A DNA stretch of 64,000 nucleotides from Pyrococcus kukulkanii (GCF_001577775.1 NZ_CP010835.1:1-64000); one strand, 5' to 3'. Shown: positions 46,755-56,526, counted from the stretch's first letter. The notes: generated from the sequence alone by a model not told the origin. Numbers and translations: made by a program.

Positions 46755-48197
46755 TCATTTCTTCCCCAGGAAGTCGAAAAGTGTAACCTGCTTCCCTTTT
46801 TTCTTTTCCTTGGGCTTTTCTTCTTTTTTCTTCTCTTCCTTCTCTTTTATTTCTTCTTCAACCTCTTCCTCCTCAGTTTCTTCCTCTATTTCCTCTTCAA
46901 TTTCCTCTTCCACCTTTTCTTCAACCTTCTCCTCTTCCCTCTTAGTTAGCTTGAGCTTCCTTCTCAACGCTAGGGCCTTCCCCCATATCGTCCCCGCGTT
47001 CTCCTTACCCGCTAGGAACTCAACCTCCTTCTCGCTCAATCCTAGGAATACCGTGAAGTGTGCCGCTAAATCTAGATTGTTCTCGAATATCGTCCTTATT
47101 ATCTTCATTGTCTCTATAGCCTCAAGCTTGCTCATGTGCATCTCTCTCATTATCTTCTTTATGATGGAATCCCTGAGCGACCTTTCCTCCTTACTTTCCG
47201 CTAGCATCTTTAGGGTGTTTGGTGGGTAGAACTTGGCGAAGCCCCTCTTCTTTGTTCCAGCCACCGCCACTCCAGCGGTCATCATGTCTATCGCGTACTT
47301 CCACAGTGAATAGTTCCCCGTCCTTTGGGCTCTGCCTAGGTAAATGTCAGCTTTGCTTATTGCTTCGTAGGCTTTTGCCATCTCTTCCGGCTTGAGGTAC
47401 ATGTGGGGAATGTTTTCATCTACCCACATTAGGAACTCATCCGGCGTCATATCAAGATTCCACGTAGCCATCTTCGCCCTCTTCACGTTGTCGCTCCCGA
47501 ACACCAGACCCAACGCCTGGAACACCGTCTTCTCTACATCCCTGTACGCTAGAACCTGCTTTGCGTCCTCGTAGCCTCCAACTACAACGGTCTGCAGATC
47601 GTTTATCGCAGCTCTTAGGTCACCGCTGGATCTCTTGGCTATCTCGTACAGGATGTCCTTTGGGACAGTAATCCCTTCCCTTTTTAGGATTCTTATAAGG
47701 GCGTTCATTACATCCCTAACGCCGAGCCTCTTGTACTCCACCAGCTCTGCCTTGTCCCTTATCTCCTTTGGAACCTCCCAGTACTTGTTCGCCGCCATTA
47801 TTATTGGGTTCCTCGCCCTGTCTATCAGCTTTGCAATCTCCCTTGCCCCACTGGGCTCTATGTTGTCCGCCTCATCGAGAAATATCAGCTTCCTCCTCTT
47901 CCCCAGGATGTCCATGGTGTACGCTGCCTGCACGTACCTCGCTATCTTCTCGTAAGTCCTCTCATCGCTCGCGTTCAGCTCGATTACCTCGAAGTTGTAT
48001 TCATTCGCCAGTGCATATACCGTGGTGGTTTTGCCGCTTCCTGGGGGCCCTGCCAGCAGTAGGGCCTTTTTCTTTGGCGGATTGCCGTGGAGCCACTTCT
48101 CTATCCACGACTTTACTTTCTCAATGGCATCCTCCTGATTAACTATCTCGCTCAGCCTTCTTGGCCTGTACTTCTCAACCCAGGGAAGCTCTGGCAT
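46755..48197 (-). CDS. rfcL: Replication factor C large subunit
   Basis: 480 residues. The clamp-loader AAA+ core has Walker [11 protein letters not shown] (49-58), Walker B FLDEADNI and sensor KYW. A long charged Glu/Lys-rich tail spans about 408-467. The C-terminal PCNA-binding peptide is [11 protein letters not shown]. With RfcS it forms the complex that loads PCNA on primed DNA. It lies six bases after rfcS on the same strand. The low-complexity tail length varies between species and is not a sign of error. Confidence 0.95.
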   Translation of the reverse strand: MPELPWVEKYRPRRLSEIVNQEDAIEKVKSWIEKWLHGNPPKKKALLLAGPPGSGKTTTVYALANEYNFEVIELNASDERTYEKIARYVQAAYTMDILGKRRKLIFLDEADNIEPSGAREIAKLIDRARNPIIMAANKYWEVPKEIRDKAELVEYKRLGVRDVMNALIRILKREGITVPKDILYEIAKRSSGDLRAAINDLQTVVVGGYEDAKQVLAYRDVEKTVFQALGLVFGSDNVKRAKMATWNLDMTPDEFLMWVDENIPHMYLKPEEMAKAYEAISKADIYLGRAQRTGNYSLWKYAIDMMTAGVAVAGTKKRGFAKFYPPNTLKMLAESKEERSLRDSIIKKIMREMHMSKLEAIETMKIIRTIFENNLDLAAHFTVFLGLSEKEVEFLAGKENAGTIWGKALALRRKLKLTKREEEKVEEKVEEEIEEEIEEETEEEEVEEEIKEKEEKKKEEKPKEKKKGKQVTLFDFLGKK

Positions 48198-48203
48198 CTT
48201 CCA

Positions 48204-50495
48204 TCACTTCTTGCCTATTAGGGTGAACTGGGCAAGTAAGGCCTCAAGCTGAATCATTTCATTTGCTCCCTCAACCAGACGGAAGTTGTACTCGCCTATC
48301 TTATCAGCTAATTGAACTTTCTTGGGCTCGGCAATTGGCAAATTGAACACCTCTTTGTGCATCTGAACTAGAACGTCTTCTCCGCTCAGCCCCTGCTTCA
48401 GGAGAATCTCTCTAAGCTTCTCTCTGGCCTTGAGGAAGTTGCCCTCTAGTGCTAGGAGCATCATCTCCCTGATATCTTCCGGTCTGGCCCTGCTGGCCAC
48501 CATGAATACGTTTTCATCTGTTATCTTCTTGTCCAAAGCTGCGGCAGCCTGCAGGATATTTATCGCCCTTCTCATGTCGCCTTCAGCGATGTAGAGGATC
48601 GCCTGCAGGCCTTCCTCGGTCAGCTCTAGCCCCTCGTTTTCGGCTATAAACCTCAGTCTCTTCGCTATATCTTCATCGCGCAGCGGTCTGAACCTAAATA
48701 TGGCACATCTCGACTGTATGGGCTCGATTATACGTGAGGAAAAATTACAGCTTAGGATAAATCTTACATTGCTCGAAAACATCTCCATTGTTCTCCTTAA
48801 GGCTTGCTGGGCGTCCTGGGTTAGGGCATCTGCCTCATCAAGGAATATTATCTTGAAACTCGCTCCTCCTATGGGCTTTGTCCTTGCAAACTCCTTCACT
48901 TTCTCCCTGATGACGTTTATACCCCTCTCGTCTGAGTTGTGAAGGAGAACTGGTATTTCACCTGCAAAGAACATCTCGTTTCCTGGGACGCTAACATCGT
49001 AAACGAAGTCGTTGTACTCAACTAGTTCAATCTTCTTCACCATTAAGGCGTGTAGATCTGTGTAGGCAAGCTTCTTCAGGGTTTCGAGAATTCTCCTCTC
49101 GCCCTCGTTCAGTTTGTCCTCGTTTATCATGTCTAAGATTTTTCTTAGAGTTTCCTTTCTGACTCTCTTCTTCCCCTCGTAGAGCTGGTGCCTTAGCTCG
49201 TAGCGCCAGTTACCCTCTATCGCATGTTCGATTTTCTGGAGCATCTTAACTATCGGCTCCGCTGGGAGCAACTCTGCTTTGGCCCACTTCATGCCACCTT
49301 TCCATATCAGCCTAGCCTCACGCTCGAATATGCTTGCTTCTATTCCAGAAATCCTCGCGAGCCACACGACATCTATTAGCATGTCCCTTGAAACTGAAGA
49401 TATCCTGATTACGCTCTTCCACTCCCCACTTCCATCGCCATCCGCGAGCCCTCTCAGGAATGCTATTCTCTCATGGATTGGGAACTCAAATACGAACCCA
49501 GGAACTCTCTTGTTTTCTGCCCTCCTTCCTTCTCCGTCGTAGAAGCTCTGTTCAAAGAACTTCGCCAGTTGCGTGTTTAGGAGCCTAACTTGGTAGGCAG
49601 TTTTCCTTCCTCTATCGAACCCTGAGGAGGTGTAGTTCTCGTAGACGCTGATTCCTAGCCTTTCTGCGAAGTCCCTTACCTTATCTATTAGTTCTTTTTC
49701 GTGGGCTCCGAGGGTGTAGATAACCTGACCTGAGGTTTCTCCTCTGAATCCGACGACACCTTCAGCCGCGTAGAGACCCAACATGTAGGAGATTTCTTCA
49801 TCAACCGATAGCTCATTGAATATCTTTGTCCTTGATGTTTCCCTCACGCTGTACCCGGTAAGGTCGAGGATATCCAAGAAGCCCTCGAGATTGGTTGTGA
49901 AGCTCAGCAGTATTGAGCCCTCTTTAAGCTCGCTTGCCTTTATCGTTTCGAGGCCGTTTTCAGTGAGAACGATAACTGAGTGATTTCCAGTTAGCTCGAG
50001 CTTTCCTCCTCCCTCCAAGTGCACTCTGAGAATTACTGGAACGCGGTGGCGGATTATCTTGCTGACCTTGGCCCATCTGACGCGATAGTTTTCATCGACT
50101 GTCAATACTTCAAGGTTATCAACGTCCTTGTACGACACTTCCCCATCGTCATCCTCAAAGTATATCCTATCAAGTTCCGCAAATGTTGTTCTCAAAATCC
50201 TGCCGTTGATTCTAACCAGTATGGGGGTGTCTTTTGAAACTGAGGCATTTAATTCAAGGAAATTGTGTCTCCAGTTTTCTCCAAAGAGTTCTCGGGCTAA
50301 AGCCAGAGCACTGGTCGTTTTTCCCGTGCCGGGAGGCCCAGCGAAGAGTAGATGTGGCATTGAGCCCGTTTTAACGTAGTGTTTCAGCCTTTTAACGATA
50401 TGCTCTTGTCCAACAATGTCATCAAGCCTCTGTGGCCTGTATTTTTCAACCCATGGTTTTTCAAGTACTTTGACCTCTCTAACCTCTTCGGCCAT
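48204..50495 (-). CDS. rfcS: Replication factor C small subunit with intein
   Basis: 763 residues containing a 436-residue intein (residues 85-520). The spliced product would be 327 residues, the normal RfcS length. Walker A is [10 protein letters not shown] (52-61) and Walker B ([10 protein letters not shown]) follows the intein. The intein is placed in [10 protein letters not shown], near the ATP-binding site and conserved in all clamp loaders. The RfcS tetramer and one RfcL load PCNA. It begins about 210 bases from the divergent toxin-like gene. Confidence 0.96.
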   Translation of the reverse strand: MAEEVREVKVLEKPWVEKYRPQRLDDIVGQEHIVKRLKHYVKTGSMPHLLFAGPPGTGKTTSALALARELFGENWRHNFLELNASVSKDTPILVRINGRILRTTFAELDRIYFEDDDGEVSYKDVDNLEVLTVDENYRVRWAKVSKIIRHRVPVILRVHLEGGGKLELTGNHSVIVLTENGLETIKASELKEGSILLSFTTNLEGFLDILDLTGYSVRETSRTKIFNELSVDEEISYMLGLYAAEGVVGFRGETSGQVIYTLGAHEKELIDKVRDFAERLGISVYENYTSSGFDRGRKTAYQVRLLNTQLAKFFEQSFYDGEGRRAENKRVPGFVFEFPIHERIAFLRGLADGDGSGEWKSVIRISSVSRDMLIDVVWLARISGIEASIFEREARLIWKGGMKWAKAELLPAEPIVKMLQKIEHAIEGNWRYELRHQLYEGKKRVRKETLRKILDMINEDKLNEGERRILETLKKLAYTDLHALMVKKIELVEYNDFVYDVSVPGNEMFFAGEIPVLLHNSDERGINVIREKVKEFARTKPIGGASFKIIFLDEADALTQDAQQALRRTMEMFSSNVRFILSCNFSSRIIEPIQSRCAIFRFRPLRDEDIAKRLRFIAENEGLELTEEGLQAILYIAEGDMRRAINILQAAAALDKKITDENVFMVASRARPEDIREMMLLALEGNFLKAREKLREILLKQGLSGEDVLVQMHKEVFNLPIAEPKKVQLADKIGEYNFRLVEGANEMIQLEALLAQFTLIGKK
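48936..50243 (-). mobile_element. Intein with LAGLIDADG homing endonuclease in RfcS
   Basis: It begins with Ser ([16 protein letters not shown], block A) and has block [15 protein letters not shown]. The two dodecapeptide endonuclease motifs are [12 protein letters not shown] and [13 protein letters not shown]. It ends with [11 protein letters not shown] before the extein Ser. The terminal His-Asn and following Ser are canonical. Both acidic residues of the endonuclease motifs (Glu in AAEG, Asp in ADGDG) are present, so homing activity could be retained. Confidence 0.93.
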
Positions 50496-50705
50496 CCTCT
50501 ACGCACCTAAGGTAAAAACGTGCTTAATGACTTAAACCCTTAACGCCTTACAGAATTTTAGTGAATTATCTAAGTGGCACTAATTTCCTATGGCAAACCT
50601 ACTACATTCATTTTTGGCTTGATTTTCACTTTTTGCACACTACTTCCAGTAGTATGCAAAATTAGTATAGAAAAAATTTATAATACTTACCTTATTTGTA
50701 AATCT
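50496..50705. promoter_or_regulatory. Promoter region of the toxin-like gene, with shared element
   Basis: A 23-bp inverted repeat (arms GCACACTACT and AGTAGTATGC around TCC, 50635-50657) contains TACTTCCAGTA, which resembles the TACTNNNAGTA operator of TrmB-type regulators. It runs into GTATGCAAAAT and GTATAGAAAAA (50652-50675), then a TATA-like ATTTATAATA (about 50677-50686). ATG at 50706 lies about 25 bases after the TATA, so the mRNA is probably leaderless. The same combined element occurs at 63762-63810. Confidence 0.6.
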
Positions 50706-53700
50706 ATGGTGATGCCATTGCGAAGATTGGAAAGTATATTTGTGGTAATATTAATACTAATGGTTAGTGTAAGTCAGGCCATGGAAGAAGGATTTGTGTT
50801 AGCGTCAGCGGCAGAAGACCCCTATAAGGAGTTCTGGGATATTCTATATAGGGAAGCAGACCTAGTTGTTCAACTGAACAAAACCGGAGATGGAAATATA
50901 GCAAAGGAATTAATTAATAATTCTAGGAGGGGTGCAGAAAACGCTGCTAACATATCCTCCTCTATATGGATCGCTCTTCAAGAACTCAAGAAATCTGGCG
51001 TTAAGCTTTACTATACCGAGGACGAGTTGAGAAAAATGGCTGAAGATATCAAGAGGAACGGACTTCCGCAAGAGACAGTTAAGGCGTTAAAAGAGCAGGG
51101 ATGGACAGATTCTGAGATCAAGGCCTTAGAAGAATACATAGCTGAAAACGCCGATAAAATACGGGGAGACTTTGATATGGGAGAGTTCCTCTTAAACATG
51201 AGTAGGGCGTTCATAGCCGCTGGCTTTAAGTATAACTACTATGAAACATGGGCCCTTAAGAGGTGGTTGTGGACTAATCCTAAGGAACTTCCCGAACTAA
51301 AGCCAGGGACAGAAACGATGAATCCATTACTTGCGGAGGAATGGATGACATTTATGTCCTCGAAAACTATAGAGGAGAAACTCTTGGCGATAGAAAAACT
51401 ACAAAATAAAATTATCGAGATAGTAAGCAAAGGTAACGTTGATTACATTGAAAATGGAGGGATAGTTTTTGAATATAGGTCAACTAAAGAGCGTGATCAG
51501 TCTATTAGGCAAGATTCTATTGGGACAATAACCTTGCCAAAACCAAAGATTCCATCCCCGATAATCCCTTCACCAACTCCAACTACCAATAAGTATTACT
51601 GGCCCACAGCTCTTGAAGCATACAGAACCGCGGCTGAAATAAGAACCCTGTTATTGGGAATTAAATATGGAAATGGAGATAGAAAGCTAGAGGAAATGCT
51701 TAGGAACAGGATATCTGACCTAAGGTCTGAACTAAAGGTCTATAAAGTTTTTACTTCCCCCTCTTTAATTTCTCCATTTAACGTTGAAAAGGAAGGTAAG
51801 TTAAGTGTTGAGGTTAAGGCAATTGCCGACGAGATAACAACGAGTTACGTTAGATATCACCTTAAAATAATTCTCAGAGCTAAAGATAACGACGTCTATG
51901 TCTCGAAGATCAAGGTTAATGGGACGGGCCTAAGTTTTGAAAAAGACGTGGACTTGCTTGTACACAATAACGAGGATGAGATCATCGAGACGGAGATTAG
52001 TAAAGAGGTGTATGGAGAAATCTCTAACACGGTGAAAGTTAAGGGAAAGGTGGAAATCACTTACTCTCCCATTTACGGAAGCACTCCCACCCTCTCTATA
52101 ACGTCTCAGTCCAGCGAAGAGAAAGTAAAAATCGTTGAATATTCCAAGGATTTTGAGCTTGAGGAGCATGATATTGACCCTAAGAACGTCAGCGTTAAAC
52201 TTGTTGTTGATCCTAACCCAGCGAGGACATGGGAAAATGTTAAACTTAAACTCAAGATAAGAAACGATAATGAAAAGAGCATTTCAGGTGTCTATCAAGT
52301 TAAAATCGCAATGCCAGACTCGGGAACAATAGAATACACTGGAAGCGTTACGGTTAATGGAGGAACTGAGAAAGTTTTACTTCTTGAGCCTATTGAATAC
52401 TCTAAGCCAGGTATGTATTCGTATTTGGTATCTTTTAAGTTTGGGGACTTTCTAGTAATGGACAATGGCTCGATAAAGGTAATTCAGGACTCTGGAGACT
52501 CGAGCTCACAGACTCTGGAAATAATGAGCGTAGAGTTCTCGCCCTCAATTCCCCGGGTCTCTAATCTAGCAAATGTTATCGTTAAGGTAAAAACATCAAC
52601 GGCCAAAACTGTAAAGGTTGAGCTGATGATTGATGGCGAGAAAGTGGCATCTCAGGAGGGTCAGGTTAACGGAGAACGCAACTTCATCTTACCTTGGAGA
52701 CCCCAAGCCTCAGGGGAGCATGAATGGGTAGTGTACTTATATGAAAGGGTAGCTAACAATAAGTACTTGCAGAGAAACAGTGAAAGTGGGAAAATTTTGG
52801 TTGCAAGTGCCGATTCACAATTTGCAATTAGATTGTACGCTTCTCCAAGGGAACTAAATGGGGGTGGTGAGGTTATATTCTCTGTAAAGGTTTGGAACTA
52901 TGGTAATGACAGGGTTAGTCTTAAGGGTTTTGTGAGTGATGGGGATGGAGCTGTAGTCAAGAATATTGACTGGACGGGAGTTCCAGCGAACGCTCAAAAC
53001 TACACGGTGACAACATTCACCCTAACAGTTTATGGAGTAGGAGAACACAAGTACAAGTTATTCCTCGACAATTATGATGGGCAGCCAAACGGAAAGGGCG
53101 AAGAACACTGGAGTGAAGTGACAGTAGAAGTGAGGCCTATGAATGGGACAGGATTAAAGCAAATTAGTTCTGAGTGTGATGATGTTTACTTTGACTTTAA
53201 GGATCATGCATATAGGGCCACGTTGTCATGCAGGGTTTATTTACACAATTCTAATTCTAGGGATGAAATTAGAATCAGGGATATTGCAGTGCTAAACAGC
53301 TACTCCTTAGGTGATTTGGAGAATATGCCCGCGGGCAGTCTGAATACGGGGGAATGGAGCATTAACCCAAGTTCATTCACTATTCCAGCACAAACTACTA
53401 AAATTGTTCACTTCAATCTTCCATTGGAGATTAGCCCGTGGATTCCGATAAGCGTCGCTGATGCCACCGAAGTAGTACTTAAGGATGGAGAATTCATTAC
53501 TGTCGAAATACCCTACACCCTCGGGTACAGCTACGACGAGAACACTTGGACTCACTTTTCCGGAGAAATCTATGATACAATTCAAGTAAAAATGGACACA
53601 AAGACCGTTGCAACGGACTACGTGCTGAGCGGGGTAATGGCGGTTATAGACCCAAATACTGCGATTAGTTTTTCAGTGGGATCATTTAAATTCTCCGGCA

Positions 53701-53786
53701 TTAAAATAACAATGAAACTGGGCTTTGATCCTTGGGCTTTCGTTTGGAATGGCTTCCTAAAACCCTATATACTGGAACACACGTGA
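50706..53786 (+). CDS. Large secreted multidomain protein, polymorphic-toxin-like
   Basis: About 1026 residues. A signal peptide (VVILILMVSVSQAMEEG) is followed by a helical domain (about 30-250), a Pro/Thr linker (PKIPSPIIPSPTPTT) and several Ig-like/CARDB-type beta domains (about 330-800). A junction KLFLDNYDGQPNGKGEEHWS ends the conserved part. After it comes a tip of about 220 residues that starts with a Cys pair (SECDDVYFD and LSCRVYLH) and ends in a hydrophobic FDPWAFVWNGFLKPYIL. The same junction precedes different tips at 55229 and 57098, which is why I read this as a toxin with exchangeable C-termini. A membrane-protein gene follows after 10 bases. Confidence 0.7.
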   Translation: MVMPLRRLESIFVVILILMVSVSQAMEEGFVLASAAEDPYKEFWDILYREADLVVQLNKTGDGNIAKELINNSRRGAENAANISSSIWIALQELKKSGVKLYYTEDELRKMAEDIKRNGLPQETVKALKEQGWTDSEIKALEEYIAENADKIRGDFDMGEFLLNMSRAFIAAGFKYNYYETWALKRWLWTNPKELPELKPGTETMNPLLAEEWMTFMSSKTIEEKLLAIEKLQNKIIEIVSKGNVDYIENGGIVFEYRSTKERDQSIRQDSIGTITLPKPKIPSPIIPSPTPTTNKYYWPTALEAYRTAAEIRTLLLGIKYGNGDRKLEEMLRNRISDLRSELKVYKVFTSPSLISPFNVEKEGKLSVEVKAIADEITTSYVRYHLKIILRAKDNDVYVSKIKVNGTGLSFEKDVDLLVHNNEDEIIETEISKEVYGEISNTVKVKGKVEITYSPIYGSTPTLSITSQSSEEKVKIVEYSKDFELEEHDIDPKNVSVKLVVDPNPARTWENVKLKLKIRNDNEKSISGVYQVKIAMPDSGTIEYTGSVTVNGGTEKVLLLEPIEYSKPGMYSYLVSFKFGDFLVMDNGSIKVIQDSGDSSSQTLEIMSVEFSPSIPRVSNLANVIVKVKTSTAKTVKVELMIDGEKVASQEGQVNGERNFILPWRPQASGEHEWVVYLYERVANNKYLQRNSESGKILVASADSQFAIRLYASPRELNGGGEVIFSVKVWNYGNDRVSLKGFVSDGDGAVVKNIDWTGVPANAQNYTVTTFTLTVYGVGEHKYKLFLDNYDGQPNGKGEEHWSEVTVEVRPMNGTGLKQISSECDDVYFDFKDHAYRATLSCRVYLHNSNSRDEIRIRDIAVLNSYSLGDLENMPAGSLNTGEWSINPSSFTIPAQTTKIVHFNLPLEISPWIPISVADATEVVLKDGEFITVEIPYTLGYSYDENTWTHFSGEIYDTIQVKMDTKTVATDYVLSGVMAVIDPNTAISFSVGSFKFSGIKITMKLGFDPWAFVWNGFLKPYILEHT
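53061..53116 (+). repeat. 56-bp junction repeat, identical to 55259-55314
   Basis: The DNA encoding FLDNYDGQPNGKGEEHWS is identical over 56 bp in the full-length gene and in the orphan cassette. A third, shorter match (ACTGGAGTGAAGTGA and on) begins the cassette at 57105. Confidence 0.92.
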
Positions 53787-53796
53787 GGGGTGGACA

Positions 53797-54216
53797 ATGA
53801 CCTGCAAAAAATTTGGGTTTGTAGTTTTCCTCTCGATGATTTCCCTTTTTATTTCCGCTGGTGTTTTATATTACGGCCCTAGAAATGCAGTGCTAACAGT
53901 TATGGGTGATTTGGTGGGGGTGTTAATTGTCTATCTGGTGTGGATATCCCTGGATAAAATTGCAGACAGGGTTTACGAGAGCATCTACTGGAGACTTGGT
54001 CTTGATCTCGTGTACGACTTTTTAAAGGGAAGGCGTGGAAGTGTCAGGCAGTTCGTCTCAATTTTCATGCTGATTTCACTTCCCCTCTTTGCGTTTAATC
54101 CACATCCTTCCAATGAGTTCTTCTGGCGGGTTGTTATTCCGGTTGATATTACCACAACATTAGCGATAATGTATGCGATAACTTGTGCACCACGGCCAAA
54201 GGAGGTAGACAAATGA
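53797..54216 (+). CDS. Small membrane protein, probable immunity gene 1
   Basis: 139 residues with four predicted membrane helices (about 8-27, 33-52, 83-101 and 110-128). It starts 10 bases after the stop of the secreted protein, with GAGGGGTGG as ribosome site, so the two are coupled. Similar small membrane genes follow each orphan tip. By analogy with polymorphic toxin loci this is the likely self-protection protein. No family is recognised and no function is proven. Confidence 0.6.
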   Translation: MTCKKFGFVVFLSMISLFISAGVLYYGPRNAVLTVMGDLVGVLIVYLVWISLDKIADRVYESIYWRLGLDLVYDFLKGRRGSVRQFVSIFMLISLPLFAFNPHPSNEFFWRVVIPVDITTTLAIMYAITCAPRPKEVDK

Positions 54217-54350
54217 AGGGCAAAACACTGTCTTAAACCCCCTTTACCTTTTTAATAATCCTTCCTTTACTGTATCAGGGCATTTATTTTGGAGTGCTTT
54301 CTGCTGTCAGATCCGTGATGGGAGTCTCTTTGGGAGTGCTGGTGGTGTGA
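54213..54350 (+). pseudogene. Remnant of a membrane (immunity-like) gene
   Basis: The ATG overlaps the previous stop (ATGA) after GGAGGT. The frame stops after seven codons but continues as LIILPLLYQGIYFGVLSAVR and on to SLGVLVV and a TGA. This resembles the first half of the 53797 gene (YYGPRNAVLTVMGDLVGVLI). An internal stop and missing second half show decay. Confidence 0.5.
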
Positions 54351-54694
54351 ATTATATGCATGGTGGGGAGGAGGTTGAGGCTTGAAAACCGTGCTCACTG
54401 GCTTATTTTACATGTAACGGGTTATTACTACACATCGGGTGCTAAGGGGATTGTTAGACAGCTGTTCGATCTGTTCGTCTGGTACTTTAGCTTTGGTATA
54501 ATCACTAATTATTCCCTTGCCCATAGATCAGTTGAGTTTTCCTCCCGATGTTTCTCCTTACGGTTGGGTTAATTGGGATTACGCTTCCATGGGTGGGGAA
54601 GGCCTGTAAACGTACTTAACATGCAGGATTAATTGTACCTCGGGTCGAATCCGGATAAAAGGGATGATAACAATGACATTGTGGAGAATAATGT
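54351..54694. other. Degenerate DNA with hydrophobic fragments
   Basis: About 340 bases in which short hydrophobic pieces appear in shifting frames (for example LKTVLTGLFYM and MFLLTVGLIGITLPWVGKA) without a continuous gene. It reads as one or more decayed small membrane genes of the cassette type. A GGTCGAATCC word near 54644 recalls a tRNA T-loop, but no tRNA can be folded. Confidence 0.4.
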
Positions 54695-54874
54695 GTGAAA
54701 AGACTACTTAGATATACTCCAGCTATTATTGGCCTGCTTTCTTTGGTTTATTTATTTTCCACTGGAGACAATTACTCTGAGACTGCCTATCCGTTGCTTC
54801 AGCTGAATCTGTATTTAACGGCACTGGTCATAATGCTTCCATGGTTTGAGGATGAGAGTTTTGGATTGAAATGA
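54695..54874 (+). CDS. Small membrane protein (59 aa), cassette region
   Basis: GTG start at 54695. 59 residues with two hydrophobic helices (TPAIIGLLSLVYLFS and LNLYLTALVIMLPWF). It ends in an ATGA overlap with the next gene, the coupling expected for a real pair. It contains TTTTCCACTGGAGA (54755-54768), close to an origin mini-ORB word, probably by chance here. The family is unknown. Confidence 0.45.
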   Translation: MKRLLRYTPAIIGLLSLVYLFSTGDNYSETAYPLLQLNLYLTALVIMLPWFEDESFGLK

Positions 54875-55227
54875 AGGTCTTTGCTCCCCTATGGTTGTCA
54901 ATAGCGGCATTATTGGCTGGAATGGGGTTCTTGGAAGGTCTTGCAGCAATTTTATGGTTGGTATGGCTATTCCTACCACTCTTCAAGATTGACAGTGTGC
55001 TTATCTTCTTAAAGGAATTAACGGAGGATCTAAAACTGTGAGAAAATCCAATAAAGGTATTACTGGTAGTACTAGTTCCGCCATTGCTCATTGTAGTGTG
55101 GTATAATATAATTTTTTGAATACAAGCAATTGTCCTAATAGCAGTATACGTTGTTTATGCTATTCTTCCAGAGTTTAATAAGCCCAGAAATGCTAAAGAC
55201 AAACAAGTAAGTGGAAAGGAAAAGTGA
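54871..55227 (+). pseudogene. Membrane protein gene with two in-frame TGA codons
   Basis: One continuous phase of 118 codons from ATG 54871 to TGA 55225-55227, broken by TGA at 55039-55041 and 55117-55119. The protein around them is sensible: four hydrophobic helices (WLSIAALLAGMGFLEG, ILWLVWLFLPLF, VLLVVLVPPLLIVVWY, AIVLIAVYVVYAIL) and a polar end KDKQVSGKEK. Both stops could come from TGG (Trp) by one change. Two nonsense mutations without any frameshift is the simplest reading; programmed readthrough is less likely. Confidence 0.55.
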
Positions 55228-55984
55228 GTGTAGTGATGGGATCCTACTCTATAAACTCTTCCTCGACAATTATGATGGGCAGCCAAACGGAAAGGGCGAA
55301 GAACACTGGAGTGAGGTGAGGGTGGAAGTGGAACCTCCAAGTGTTCAGACTGCATTCATGGACTGTAGCAACTTAGTGTTATCCGCAGAGAGGGGGAACC
55401 TTATACTAGATATGTCCTGTGAAGTATACTTCACGAATCCTACCGATGTTGAATGGAGGATCACTGATGTGGTCACTGAAGCGCGCATACTTAAGGGTCA
55501 GTGTACTCAAGAAATCACGCCAGAATTTAGTGACACTTTACTTACTCCTACAGTCCCCGCGAAGGGAACAGGAAGACTACAAGTAAACTTCCATGATACT
55601 CTCCCAGCAAGCGGATTCCTTGGAAAAAGCGTTAGTATAGGAGATTTGGCTGGGGTTTCAGTTCCAGTTGAAGTTGACTTAACACTTGAAGTCAATGGTA
55701 AGACGTACGTTGTAGACTCCCAAGGAAACACATGGAGCCTAAAGTACAAGGCAATCAAAATGGTGAAAATCAAAACTGACACGGATAACGTGACAAGGGA
55801 CTTAGTAGGAGAACTTACACTGGGACTCGCCGGTGCAGTTGCAGGCACCATAGCGGGAGCAAAAATAGGCGCCGCTTTGGGTTCAGTAGTTCCAGGAGCT
55901 GGAACAGTGACTGGAGCCATAGTCGGTGGAATAGTTGGTTTTATTGGGGGATTATTGTTGCATGAAAAGCTTGGTTGGCCGTGA
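55211..55984 (+). CDS. Orphan toxin-tip cassette with glycine-zipper C-terminus
   Basis: The frame is open from 55211 and starts, without signal peptide, at the conserved junction LDNYDGQPNGKGEEHWSEVR. The tip then has the Cys pair FMDCSNLVLS and LDMSCEVYF, a beta domain, and a C-terminal glycine zipper (LAGAVAGTIAGAKIGAALGS, then GAIVGGIVGFIGGLLL) able to form packed membrane helices. It ends HEKLGWP. It lacks the N-terminal two thirds of the 50706 protein and looks like a silent alternative tip. The immunity-like gene at 55996 follows after 11 bases. Confidence 0.65.
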   Translation: MERKSECSDGILLYKLFLDNYDGQPNGKGEEHWSEVRVEVEPPSVQTAFMDCSNLVLSAERGNLILDMSCEVYFTNPTDVEWRITDVVTEARILKGQCTQEITPEFSDTLLTPTVPAKGTGRLQVNFHDTLPASGFLGKSVSIGDLAGVSVPVEVDLTLEVNGKTYVVDSQGNTWSLKYKAIKMVKIKTDTDNVTRDLVGELTLGLAGAVAGTIAGAKIGAALGSVVPGAGTVTGAIVGGIVGFIGGLLLHEKLGWP

Positions 55985-55995
55985 GGTGATTTAAA

Positions 55996-56526
55996 ATGGA
56001 GAAGTACAAAAAATACTTGGTCGGAGGCATGTTTGGCCTCTTTTTGTCTTTTTCCTTTGTGGCACGCCAAGGCTTGCTTAGGGGAGTCTATGTGCTCTCA
56101 ATAAACTCCTTGATAATTTTTGTATGGACGGTTTTGACGGCACATGGGAGGGGAAAACATAGGATAGCGCTCAAGATTCAGACATATCTGATTTTTGGAA
56201 CATTATCGGTATTCTTTGCCACACTGTTCTTAATGGGCATAGTCTACAACCGATGGGACTTGGTTGGAGGGCTTCTTATGATTTTCGTGGCATTCTCGCT
56301 CTTCATTTTGATGCTGATTATATTCGAGAGAATAGCAGTTCAGAAAGGAAAAGAGCTCAAGTACTCCCCGAGAGACATGAAAGTGTTTTGGGCTTTTCAA
56401 TGGCTCGCTAACCTGAGTCTCGTTTTAAAATCCAATACCCCCTTAGAGACGTTCTTGTTAATTTTACCTGCTATACTTGGAGGTTATTTGCTCTTTAAGG
56501 GGCTTGTAACGATAAAACTTAGCTAA
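55996..56526 (+). CDS. Membrane protein, probable immunity gene 2
   Basis: 176 residues with about five hydrophobic helices and a central cytoplasmic loop (ERIAVQKGKELKYSPRDMKVFW). The ATG follows GGTGAT, 11 bases after the stop of the glycine-zipper tip, the same spacing as tip 1 and its membrane gene. A frameshifted paralogue follows directly (56583-57097), sharing KYDPRDMKVFW and RGLYVLALNS. Membrane immunity against a pore-forming tip is a natural inference. Confidence 0.6.
   Translation: MEKYKKYLVGGMFGLFLSFSFVARQGLLRGVYVLSINSLIIFVWTVLTAHGRGKHRIALKIQTYLIFGTLSVFFATLFLMGIVYNRWDLVGGLLMIFVAFSLFILMLIIFERIAVQKGKELKYSPRDMKVFWAFQWLANLSLVLKSNTPLETFLLILPAILGGYLLFKGLVTIKLS

Noticed and set aside
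54640-54655. tRNA remnant suggested by GGTCGAATCC
   Set aside because: The T-stem pairs poorly and no acceptor, D or anticodon arm can be built around it.
54755-54768. Functional origin box in the toxin-like island
   Set aside because: A single TTTTCCACTGGAGA far from oriC inside a small frame; most likely chance or codon use.
54871-55227. Selenoprotein or pyrrolysine-like recoding at the two TGA codons
   Set aside because: Thermococcales are not known to use selenocysteine, no SECIS-like structure was noticed, and the surroundings are full of decayed genes.
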